From Clostridiaceae bacterium (GTDB lineage: Bacteria; Bacillota; Clostridia; Saccharofermentanales; UBA5734): a stretch of 6,672 nt of DNA. A program made the position numbers and the translations under genes. The stretch is taken from assembly GCA_012522285.1 (NCBI GenBank), contig JAAYKS010000370.1:1-6672 (forward strand). The letters run 5' to 3'. Below, piece after piece: positions 1 through 5,911 of the stretch (position 1 is its first letter; each line of letters opens with the position of its first letter). The notes beneath the pieces are model-generated. The model searched no databases. It was given only the letters and a program-made list of their open reading frames with translations, and was not told where the DNA came from.

Positions 1-1130
1 ACCACGTCTGGGATGCCATCAACGATCCCAAAAAGCATGTCGTGATGCAAGTTGCACCCGCCGTGCGCGCCGCACTCGGCGAAGAGTTTGGCAATCCGAT
101 CGGCACCCGCGTCACCGGCAAGATGTTTACCGCGATGAAACGCCTCGGCGTCGACAAGGCGTACGACGTCAACTTTGGTGCCGACCTCACGATCATCGAA
201 GAGGGAACGGAGCTTTTGAACCGCATCAAAAACGGCGGCAAGCTTCCGATGATCACGTCCTGCTCGCCCGGATGGATCCGCTTCGCGGAGTTCTATTATC
301 CGGATTTTCTGGACAACCTGTCCTCCTGCAAATCTCCCCATCAGATGCAGGGAGCCATTACGAAAACCTACTATGCCCAGAAGAAGGGCATCGACCCCAA
401 AGACATCGTCGTGGTTTCCATCATGCCCTGCGTGTCCAAGAAGACCGAGTCTGCGCGGGATGAGATGGTCAATGACGGATTGCGCAATGTCGATTATGTT
501 TTGACCACGCGCGAGTTTGCCCGCATGATCAAGCAGGCAGGCCTCGATTTCAACAAGCTGCCCGACTCCGGTCCCGACATGGACCTGCTCGGCGAGTACA
601 CCGGTGCCGCGGTTATCTTCGGTGCGACCGGCGGCGTCATGGAGGCCGCGTTGCGGACCGTGGCGGACATCCTCGAGGAGAAGGACCTTCCGGAATTCCA
701 GTACACCGCGGTGCGCGGAGCGGATGTAGGGATCAAAGAGGCGGAAGTCGAAATCGCAGGGATGAAACTGCGCGTAGCGGTCGCTCACAGCACCGGCGCG
801 GCGTCTACTCTGTTGGATGCGATCCGCGACGGTTCTGCCCCGCAGTATCACTTTATCGAGATCATGGGCTGTCCCGGCGGCTGTGTGACCGGCGGCGGCC
901 AGCCGCAGATTCACGCGCAGGACCTGATGGACATCGATGTCGCGAAAGAACGCGCCAAAGCGTTGTACGAAGAAGACACGGTGCTTCCGGAACACAAGTC
1001 CCATCACAACAAGCAGTTGCAGGAATTGTACAAGGATTTCCTGGGGGAGGCCAACGGCCACAAAGCCCACGAACTGCTGCACACCCATTACCACAAACGC
1101 GCCAAGTATCCGGACGGTGTACCGTCCTGA
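1..1130 (+). CDS. [FeFe]-hydrogenase catalytic subunit, C-terminal part (5' end outside window)
   Basis: This is the H-cluster domain of an [FeFe]-hydrogenase, a cytoplasmic enzyme that interconverts protons, electrons and H2. The reading frame is open from base 3 (375 codons visible), so the N-terminal iron-sulfur domains are missing only because the window starts late. The three signature motifs are present in order: P1 as TSCSPGW (255-275), P2 as MPCVSKKTE (423-449) and P3 as EIMGCPGGCVTGGGQP (858-905). A C-terminal small-subunit-like domain follows, ending in KSHHN...HELLHTHYHKR. The P2 cysteine and both P3 cysteines, which bind the cluster, are intact. P1 differs from the usual TSCCPxW by having Ser at the second Cys position. 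The MGCPGG form of P3 and the extended HTHY tail resemble NADH-linked, electron-bifurcating HydA subunits as I remember them, but the N-terminus needed to decide is absent. The gene is followed by its own terminator and is probably the last of its operon. Confidence 0.95.
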   Translation, partial: HVWDAINDPKKHVVMQVAPAVRAALGEEFGNPIGTRVTGKMFTAMKRLGVDKAYDVNFGADLTIIEEGTELLNRIKNGGKLPMITSCSPGWIRFAEFYYPDFLDNLSSCKSPHQMQGAITKTYYAQKKGIDPKDIVVVSIMPCVSKKTESARDEMVNDGLRNVDYVLTTREFARMIKQAGLDFNKLPDSGPDMDLLGEYTGAAVIFGATGGVMEAALRTVADILEEKDLPEFQYTAVRGADVGIKEAEVEIAGMKLRVAVAHSTGAASTLLDAIRDGSAPQYHFIEIMGCPGGCVTGGGQPQIHAQDLMDIDVAKERAKALYEEDTVLPEHKSHHNKQLQELYKDFLGEANGHKAHELLHTHYHKRAKYPDGVPS

Positions 1131-1164
1131 CACACCTCACCTGAGCCGAATTGCTTTACATTGC

Positions 1165-1200
1165 CGGGCGGGAACACAAAAGGTTCCCGCCCGCTGTATT
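1165..1200 (+). terminator. Rho-independent terminator after the hydrogenase gene
   Basis: A perfect 11-bp inverted repeat (arms 1165-1175 and 1183-1193, CGGGCGGGAAC with its complement) encloses a 7-nt A-rich loop. The hairpin starts 34 nt after the hydrogenase stop codon. The following tract is only moderately T-rich (CTGTATTT), so the U-run is imperfect, but the very stable GC stem and its position between two transcription units support termination. Confidence 0.8.
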
Positions 1201-1219
1201 TCAGGCCTTTCCTATTGTA

Positions 1220-1248
1220 TTGACGATCAAATCGATATCCCATACAAT
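1220..1248 (+). promoter_or_regulatory. Sigma-A-type promoter for rny
   Basis: A TTGACG box (1220-1225) and a TACAAT box (1243-1248) are separated by exactly 17 nt; each differs from the housekeeping consensus by one base. The promoter lies after the hydrogenase terminator, in a local AT-rich stretch. The expected transcription start is near 1255, giving a leader of about 70 nt before rny. I see no riboswitch or obvious operator in that leader. Confidence 0.75.
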
Positions 1249-1310
1249 GTCTGTAATGCTTTCGATAACTGCAGTGCAGGACATATTCTGAAACTTGACA
1301 AATTTATACT

Positions 1311-1319
1311 GGAGGTGAT
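1311..1319 (+). promoter_or_regulatory. Near-perfect Shine-Dalgarno sequence of rny
   Basis: GGAGGTGAT matches nine consecutive bases of the usual Bacillota anti-Shine-Dalgarno complement. The core GGAGG (1311-1315) leaves 8 nt before the ATA codon at 1324, an ideal distance. The only other in-frame candidates close by are GTG at 1315, inside the site itself, and ATT at 1318, too near. The site therefore decides the start of rny. Confidence 0.85.
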
Positions 1320-1323
1320 TGCC

Positions 1324-2886
1324 ATACCCTGGTTATACGGCTTAATAGGCCTTGCCGCCGGCATCCTTCTTGGTTCGCTCGCCGTTGTACTTTTCTACCG
1401 TCTCGGGTTCAGCAAAGCCCGTAAAGGCATGAAAGAAGCAATGGAAAACGCGGACCTCGAAGCGCAGAAGGCGTTGGGCGAGGCCCAGAAAACTGGAGAA
1501 AACAGAAAACGGGAGCTTTTGCTGCAGGCCAAGGAAGAAATCCACAAAGCGCGGCTGGAGCTCGAAAAAGAACTGAAAGAAAAAAAGACCGAACTTGCGA
1601 GGGAAAGAAGCCGGCTCGACTTAAAGGAAGAGTCTCTGGACAAAAAACTGGAGACATTGGACTCCAAAGAAGAGGCGCTCGACCAGCGCGTCAGCGATGT
1701 GCTGGCACTCGAAGAGCGCGCCAAAGAACTCGAGAAGGCAAAAGTGCTCGAGCTCGAACGCGTCTCGGAAATGTCGCTGGAAGAGGCCCGAACACTGGTG
1801 CTCGACCAGGCTCGCCGCGAGTACAGTCACGACATGGCGGTCATGCTGAAGCAGATGGAAGAAGCCACCCGCGAAGAGGCAGACCGCAAAGCCAAAGAAA
1901 TTGTCGTCAACTCCATCCAGCGTTACGCTGCCGACTACGTATCCGAAACCACTGTTTCGGTCGTATCGCTGCCGAACGATGAGATGAAAGGTCGCATTAT
2001 CGGTCGCGAAGGACGAAACATCCGCGCGATTGAAACCATCACGGGAGTCGACCTGATCATCGACGACACCCCCGAAGCGGTCATCCTGTCCAGCTTTGAC
2101 CCGATCCGCCGCGAAATCGCTCGCCTGACGATCGAAAAACTCATCATCGACGGACGCATCCATCCGGCACGGATCGAAGAAATGGCGGAAAAAGCAACCA
2201 AAGAAGTCGAAGCCACCGTCAAACAGGAAGGCGACCGCGCGGCATTTGAGACCGGCGTCATGGGACTGCATCCCGAGCTGCTCAGACTGCTCGGCCGGTT
2301 GCGGTATCGGACCAGCTACGGTCAGAACGTACTCAAGCATTCCATCGAGGTGTGCTGGCTTGCGGGTATGATGGCCGCGGAACTCGGTTTGGACGTGACC
2401 ATGGCCAAACGGGCGGGTCTGCTGCACGACATCGGCAAAGCCGCAGATTTTGAAATGGAAGGGTCTCACATTCAACTTGGCGCGGACATCGCGCGCAAGT
2501 ACAAAGAGTCGCCCGAGATTGTCAACGCCATCATGGCGCATCATGGCGACGTGGAACCCGAAACCACCATTGCGGTGCTGGTCGCCGCCTCGGACGCCGT
2601 TTCCGCGGCACGCCCGGGAGCGCGACGTGAAAACGTTGAAACCTACATCAAGCGAATCCAAAAACTCGAAGAGATCGCCAACAGTTTTGAAGGGGTCGAA
2701 AAATCGTACGCCATTCAGGCTGGACGCGAGATCCGGGTCATGGTGAAGCCGGAAAACATCAAAGACGAAGACATGATTCTAAAGGCTCGAGATATTTGTA
2801 AAACCATCGAAGCCGAAATGGATTATCCAGGTCAGATCAAAGTCAACCTGATCCGGGAAACCCGAGTGTCGGACTACGCCAAGTAA
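1324..2886 (+). CDS. rny: RNase Y (membrane-anchored endoribonuclease)
   Basis: RNase Y is the endonuclease that starts bulk mRNA decay in many Bacillota, acting at the inner face of the membrane. From the proposed start the protein has 520 residues. It has an N-terminal transmembrane helix (about 4-25), a long charged coiled coil (about 30-190), a KH RNA-binding domain with its GRIIGREG loop (223-230), and an HD hydrolase domain with HDIGK, where His368 and Asp369 are the metal-binding pair. A conserved C-terminal region ends in GQIKVNLIRETR. Length and HD position equal those I know for B. subtilis RNase Y (520 aa, H368/D369), which supports the start at 1324. That start is ATA. No ATG, GTG or TTG lies in frame between 1318 and the ATG at 1429, and starting at 1429 would remove the membrane anchor. 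GTG at 1315 is the alternative an automatic caller may choose. The gene has its own promoter and is followed by a terminator-like hairpin and a YmdB-type gene. Confidence 0.95.
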   Translation: MPWLYGLIGLAAGILLGSLAVVLFYRLGFSKARKGMKEAMENADLEAQKALGEAQKTGENRKRELLLQAKEEIHKARLELEKELKEKKTELARERSRLDLKEESLDKKLETLDSKEEALDQRVSDVLALEERAKELEKAKVLELERVSEMSLEEARTLVLDQARREYSHDMAVMLKQMEEATREEADRKAKEIVVNSIQRYAADYVSETTVSVVSLPNDEMKGRIIGREGRNIRAIETITGVDLIIDDTPEAVILSSFDPIRREIARLTIEKLIIDGRIHPARIEEMAEKATKEVEATVKQEGDRAAFETGVMGLHPELLRLLGRLRYRTSYGQNVLKHSIEVCWLAGMMAAELGLDVTMAKRAGLLHDIGKAADFEMEGSHIQLGADIARKYKESPEIVNAIMAHHGDVEPETTIAVLVAASDAVSAARPGARRENVETYIKRIQKLEEIANSFEGVEKSYAIQAGREIRVMVKPENIKDEDMILKARDICKTIEAEMDYPGQIKVNLIRETRVSDYAK

Positions 2887-2921
2887 ACAACCTGTCACGA
2901 TAGCGATTCGGATAAGCATTC

Positions 2922-2947
2922 AAGAGCGCGGGAAACCGCGCTTTTGT
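2922..2947 (+). terminator. Terminator-like hairpin after rny
   Basis: A 7-bp GC-rich stem (AGCGCGG, 2925-2931, pairing with 2936-2942) closes a GAAA tetraloop and runs into TTTTGTT. Three further outer pairs (A-U, A-U, G-U) are possible. It lies 35 nt after the rny stop and 46 nt before the next gene, so it may end the rny message or only partly reduce read-through into the downstream genes. Confidence 0.75.
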
Positions 2948-2953
2948 TATGTG

Positions 2954-2962
2954 TGATAAAAT
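2954..2962 (+). promoter_or_regulatory. Possible extended -10 promoter for the ymdB-like operon
   Basis: TGATAAAAT fits an extended -10 element (TGn followed by TAAAAT, one base from consensus). It sits directly after the rny terminator hairpin and 30 nt before the next start codon. No convincing -35 box is seen at the right distance, where the terminator stem lies. This is a weak call based on position and the -10 element only. Confidence 0.3.
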
Positions 2963-2978
2963 ATTCGAACCATACGAC

Positions 2979-2985
2979 GGGAGGG
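2979..2985 (+). promoter_or_regulatory. Ribosome binding site fixing the TTG start of the ymdB-like gene
   Basis: GGGAGGG ends 7 nt before TTG at 2993. No other start codon at a suitable distance gives the conserved N-terminus, so this site supports TTG as the start. Confidence 0.75.
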
Positions 2986-2992
2986 TCTTCTT

Positions 2993-3787
2993 TTGCACAT
3001 CCTTTTCATAGGCGACATCGTCGGAACTCCCGGACGCAGAATTCTGCACGACCGGCTGCGTGCGCTGCTCGCGGACTACCCGTCCGACCTTGTGGTCGCC
3101 AACGGGGAGAACGCGGCTGCGGGTCTCGGCATCAACGCGGTGATCCTCAACGAATTGTTCGCTCTGGGCGTCCATGCGATCACGATGGGAAATCACACCT
3201 GGTCAAAAAAAGAGATTTTCAACATCGTGGAATCCGAACCCCGGCTGATCCGTCCCTTTAATGTGTCACCGCTGTGGCCGGGCAACGGGTATTGGGTCTC
3301 CCGCACGGATCCGCCAGTGCTGGTCGCCAACCTGATCGGACAAGTCTATATGGACCCGGCCGACAATCCGTTCCACGCATTGGATCGGCAACTGGACGCA
3401 TGGAAAGCATCCGCCGGAACACGGATCGTACTGATCGATTTTCATGCGGAAGCGACCGCGGAGAAAGTTGCGTTCGCGCGCTTCTTTGACGGTCGGGTGA
3501 CAGCGGTACTGGGAACGCATACCCATGTGCAAACAGCGGATGAAATGCTTATGGAGCGGGGGACAGCCTATATCACGGACGTCGGGATGACCGGTCCGGT
3601 GGATGGTATCATCGGGATGGATTCGGCTTCTTCGTTGCGGAGGTTTGTCGATCGGCTCCCGTCTCCGTTTGCGACCGCGCAAGGACGCGCGATGATCAAC
3701 GCGGTCTGGATCGAAGCGGATCCGGCCACCGGGCGCGCGATATCGATCGAGCGCATCCGCATCGTCGAGGAGGCGACACTTGGCTGA
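2993..3787 (+). CDS. ymdB: YmdB-family metallophosphoesterase
   Basis: This is a member of the TIGR00282/YmdB family of dinuclear-metal phosphoesterases. B. subtilis YmdB hydrolyses cyclic nucleotides in vitro and influences biofilm and motility choices; the physiological substrate here is unknown. The 264-residue length equals B. subtilis YmdB as I remember it. Metal-site residues are visible: Asp8 in FIGD, Glu39-Asn40 in NGEN, Asn67-His68 in MGNHTW, His151 in DFHAEAT, and His176 and His178 in GTHTHVQTAD. The family block DVGMTGPVDGIIGMD is also intact. Translation starts at TTG behind GGGAGGG, giving MHILFIGD, the expected N-terminus. The gene follows rny as in B. subtilis, which suggests a link to RNA turnover, although a hairpin separates the two here. 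Its last 8 nt overlap the next gene. Confidence 0.95.
   Translation: MHILFIGDIVGTPGRRILHDRLRALLADYPSDLVVANGENAAAGLGINAVILNELFALGVHAITMGNHTWSKKEIFNIVESEPRLIRPFNVSPLWPGNGYWVSRTDPPVLVANLIGQVYMDPADNPFHALDRQLDAWKASAGTRIVLIDFHAEATAEKVAFARFFDGRVTAVLGTHTHVQTADEMLMERGTAYITDVGMTGPVDGIIGMDSASSLRRFVDRLPSPFATAQGRAMINAVWIEADPATGRAISIERIRIVEEATLG
3767..3773 (+). promoter_or_regulatory. Ribosome binding site of the solute-binding lipoprotein gene
   Basis: GAGGAGG lies inside the 3' end of the ymdB-like gene and 6 nt before TTG at 3780. It supports the overlapping TTG start, and so translational coupling, over the in-frame TTG at 3810, which has no comparable site. Confidence 0.75.
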
Positions 3788-5423
3788 ATCGCGAAGCGTT
3801 TCGACGCCTTTGGCTGTCCTCATACGGAAGGTATTCCCTCTGCTGCTGGCCGCCCTCCTGGGAGGGAGCGCCTTATCGGGTTGCGCAGGCGAATCTGCCT
3901 CCGGGGACCCTACGAAGACTACTCCTGTCGCCACTACAACTTCTGAAGTAACACCTGCACCCGCTTCTGGAACCCTGCGGGTCTGGGCCACGCCTCTTGC
4001 GTCCCGGCCCGACCCGTTGCGCGATCCGGACCGCACCCACCAGGCGGTATATCGCCTGGTGTACGAAGGGCTGTTCTCCCTGTCGGAGAACCAATCTGCC
4101 GTACCGGCATTGTGCGGGGAGTGGGATCTGTCCGGCAACGGATTTTATCTGACGGTCCACCTTTCGGAATCCGCCCGGTTCCACGACGGGTCACGCCCGG
4201 ATGCGGCAGATGTCAAAGCCAGTTTCGACGCGGTCAAAGCCGCGGCGGACTCCCCCCATCACATGCTGCTGAGCAATGTGGAAAACGCCATTATTCTGGA
4301 CGATACGACCGTCCGGTTCTCGTATACGGTGCCGGACCGGTTTGCGCTTCATTGTCTGTCATTTCCGATTGTGCCGGCGGAATCGGCCGTTCCCGCAACA
4401 GATGTGGGGGAGTTGCCTCCGGGAACCGGACCATACCGGATGTCCTGGATCGACGGTGGCCCCGATGCGTCCTTGGATCGTGTGGGTACGGCCGCCTCGG
4501 AACCTGCAGGGATGATCCGCTCCGTGCGGGTGGTGACACTGCCGGACATTCGCAGTGCTGTCGAAGCGTTGGAAGACGATCGGGTCGATCTGGTGGACCT
4601 GAATGCGGACGAGTTCCTCCTATACAGCAAGAGGCAAGATTTGGCAGTCTACCACTATTCCGGTTCCGGCTATTTGTTTTTCTCCATCAACGCGGAGGCG
4701 GGACGCCTCTTGTCCGACCCCGACCGGTTTTGGTTTGTGAGAGCACGGATGGATGACGTGCGTCAGATGGCGGGGAAGGAGCTCGGACAGCTCACCTCTG
4801 CTGCGATACCGGCAGTTCCTTTGTCGCAGGTGCTGGCAGGGCGGGATTCCGTCGCGATGACACAGGGAACGAGCCACCCTCTTCCGGATGGGGATTCCCG
4901 GTTTCCGGAGCAGCCACTCACGATTTTGTACCCCGCGGAGGATCCGGTTCGTGCCGAGATTGCCGACCGAACGGAAGCCGTCCTCCTGGAGGAGGGAATC
5001 CAGGTGACCAAACTTGCGGCGAGTGATCCGGTCTTTCTTTCGCGCCTGGCCACCCAGTCTTATGACATCGCGATCTGCGAAGCCACCACGATTGGCATCC
5101 CCGACCCGGGATGGTTGTATCTGCGGGACGGGTTGCGGACACTTCCCGGCATGGAAAGCCTCCCTGTGGTACCTCCGGGTCAGGACGAGTACGGGAATGC
5201 GATGCAAACTCTGCGGTCGCTATTGTCCTCCTTTTCTTCCGAACGGGAATGGGATGATTTACAGGAAGCACTGGTCACTTGCGCACAGTCCGCGCCGGTG
5301 GTGGGAATCGGGTTTGTGCGGCAGGGGCTGATGGCGGGTCATCGGGTCAAAGGCCAGTTTTCGTCCCTGCGGGACAATCCTTATCATGGGATCGAAGAGG
5401 TGTGGGTATGGTCTGGTTCCTGA
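3780..5423 (+). CDS. Family 5 extracellular solute-binding lipoprotein (oligopeptide/nickel-type ABC transporter component)
   Basis: The 547-residue product looks like a binding protein of the SBP_bac_5 (DppA/OppA/NikA) family, which captures peptides, nickel complexes or similar ligands outside the membrane and delivers them to an ABC permease. It has a type II signal peptide: Arg16-Lys17, a hydrophobic core, and the lipobox LSGC with Cys35 as the lipidated residue. A Thr/Ser/Pro-rich linker (about 36-63) follows. The mature domain begins near residue 64 (TLRVWATPL) and contains family-like segments: YRLVYEGLFSL, FHDGSRPDAADVKASFDAV and PPGTGPYRMSW. The sequence is rather divergent, so the ligand cannot be predicted. 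It overlaps the preceding gene by 8 nt and lspA by 16 nt. No permease or ATPase gene is in the window, which is unusual for this family; partners may be encoded elsewhere. The start codon is TTG. Confidence 0.85.
   Translation: MAESRSVSTPLAVLIRKVFPLLLAALLGGSALSGCAGESASGDPTKTTPVATTTSEVTPAPASGTLRVWATPLASRPDPLRDPDRTHQAVYRLVYEGLFSLSENQSAVPALCGEWDLSGNGFYLTVHLSESARFHDGSRPDAADVKASFDAVKAAADSPHHMLLSNVENAIILDDTTVRFSYTVPDRFALHCLSFPIVPAESAVPATDVGELPPGTGPYRMSWIDGGPDASLDRVGTAASEPAGMIRSVRVVTLPDIRSAVEALEDDRVDLVDLNADEFLLYSKRQDLAVYHYSGSGYLFFSINAEAGRLLSDPDRFWFVRARMDDVRQMAGKELGQLTSAAIPAVPLSQVLAGRDSVAMTQGTSHPLPDGDSRFPEQPLTILYPAEDPVRAEIADRTEAVLLEEGIQVTKLAASDPVFLSRLATQSYDIAICEATTIGIPDPGWLYLRDGLRTLPGMESLPVVPPGQDEYGNAMQTLRSLLSSFSSEREWDDLQEALVTCAQSAPVVGIGFVRQGLMAGHRVKGQFSSLRDNPYHGIEEVWVWSGS
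4038..4061. repeat. 9-bp perfect inverted repeat inside the lipoprotein gene
   Basis: CACCAGGCG (4038-4046) and its exact complement (4053-4061) flank the 6-nt spacer GTATAT. It lies within codons for the THQAVYRLVYEG segment, about 260 nt after the start codon. No T-tract follows, so it is not a terminator. It may be a chance result of coding sequence. Confidence 0.4.
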
Positions 5424-5902
5424 TGGTTTCCTTGCTGATCGCAGCCGATCAGATTTTGAAAGCGCTGATTGTGACGAATGTGTCGCCGGATCGATCCGTC
5501 CCGGTCATTCAGGGTTTCTTTTTCCTGGTGAACCGGACAAACCGGGGAGGGGCCTGGAGTTTGTTGGCAGATTACGAGTGGGGACTTGCGTTGCTGATTG
5601 TTGTCTCCGGGATCGCCAGCGTCATTCTGGCCGTCTTGCTGGTCCGATGGCGCGTCACGCCCCTGCGCATCTGCATGGCGGTCATCCTGGCCGGCAGTGT
5701 CGGCAGCCTGATCGACCGGATCTTCCAGCGCGGCGTGACCGACTATCTCAGTTTCCACTTCTGGACCTATGAGTTCCCCACCTTCAACTTCGCTGACACT
5801 TTGATTGTCTGTGGTACAATAACAATGATTCTATTTCTGTTGATTCATCCGGACTGGCTGTCCTCCGATCGTGAAGACGGCCGGCGTGTCGATCCGAAGT
5901 GA
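5408..5902 (+). CDS. lspA: Lipoprotein signal peptidase (signal peptidase II)
   Basis: LspA is the membrane aspartyl protease that cuts the signal peptide from prolipoproteins after the lipobox cysteine is acylated. The 164-residue product has four hydrophobic segments (about 1-22, 57-80, 83-102 and 128-150), the usual topology. Family motifs are visible: DQILK (Asp14), NRGGAWS (Asn45), LIDR (Asp103), GVTDY (Asp112) and FNFADT (Asn127, Asp130). Asp112 and Asp130 align with the dyad seen in LspA structures; Asp103 corresponds to B. subtilis Asp102. One oddity is SLIDR, where most family members have NxxDR: Ser100 replaces a conserved Asn. The ATG at 5408 is preferred because GAAGAGG ends 7 nt upstream and it gives a normal N-terminus; GTG at 5402 is possible. 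The gene overlaps the upstream lipoprotein gene by 16 nt and is probably co-translated with it. lspA followed by an rluD-like gene matches B. subtilis. Confidence 0.95.
   Translation: MVWFLMVSLLIAADQILKALIVTNVSPDRSVPVIQGFFFLVNRTNRGGAWSLLADYEWGLALLIVVSGIASVILAVLLVRWRVTPLRICMAVILAGSVGSLIDRIFQRGVTDYLSFHFWTYEFPTFNFADTLIVCGTITMILFLLIHPDWLSSDREDGRRVDPK
5793..5820 (+). promoter_or_regulatory. Possible internal promoter in lspA driving the pseudouridine synthase gene
   Basis: CTGACA (5793-5798) and TACAAT (5815-5820) are spaced by 16 nt, each one base from consensus, and TG at 5812-5813 makes an extended -10. The expected start of transcription is near 5827, about 85 nt before the next gene. It overlaps codons for the conserved FADT segment, so the match could be partly forced by coding. 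Confidence 0.4.
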
Positions 5903-5911
5903 GGACGGCCT

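Noticed and set aside
1247..1291. Small 14-codon frame (ATG at 1247, second ATG at 1256) in the rny leader
   Set aside because: The first ATG overlaps the -10 box, neither has a Shine-Dalgarno site, and the peptide has no recognisable feature; a leaderless peptide from 1256 is only a remote possibility.
1295..1310. TTGACA (1295-1300) and TATACT (1305-1310) as another rny promoter
   Set aside because: The two boxes are only 4 nt apart, so they do not form one promoter, and a start from TATACT would cut off the Shine-Dalgarno sequence.
937..1323. Upstream extension of the rny frame into the hydrogenase gene
   Set aside because: It is open only by chance; it crosses the hydrogenase coding region, the terminator and the rny promoter, and adds no RNase Y sequence.
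1131..1323. Search of the hydrogenase-rny spacer for a riboswitch, T-box or small RNA
   Set aside because: Apart from the terminator, promoter and Shine-Dalgarno site I see no conserved leader motif or second stable stem.
1621..2661. Long open frame on the minus strand (346 codons) opposite rny
   Set aside because: It is the mirror of a strongly conserved RNase Y gene; the product shows no recognisable motif and there is no ribosome binding site of note.
3266..4138. Minus-strand open frame (290 codons) across the ymdB-like gene and the lipoprotein start
   Set aside because: Arg/Pro-rich shadow translation of GC-rich coding DNA, crossing the boundary of two well-supported genes.
4695..4709. 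6-bp hairpin GAGGCG/CGCCTC with a 3-nt loop
   Set aside because: Short, inside conserved coding sequence and with no T-run; expected by chance in GC-rich genes.
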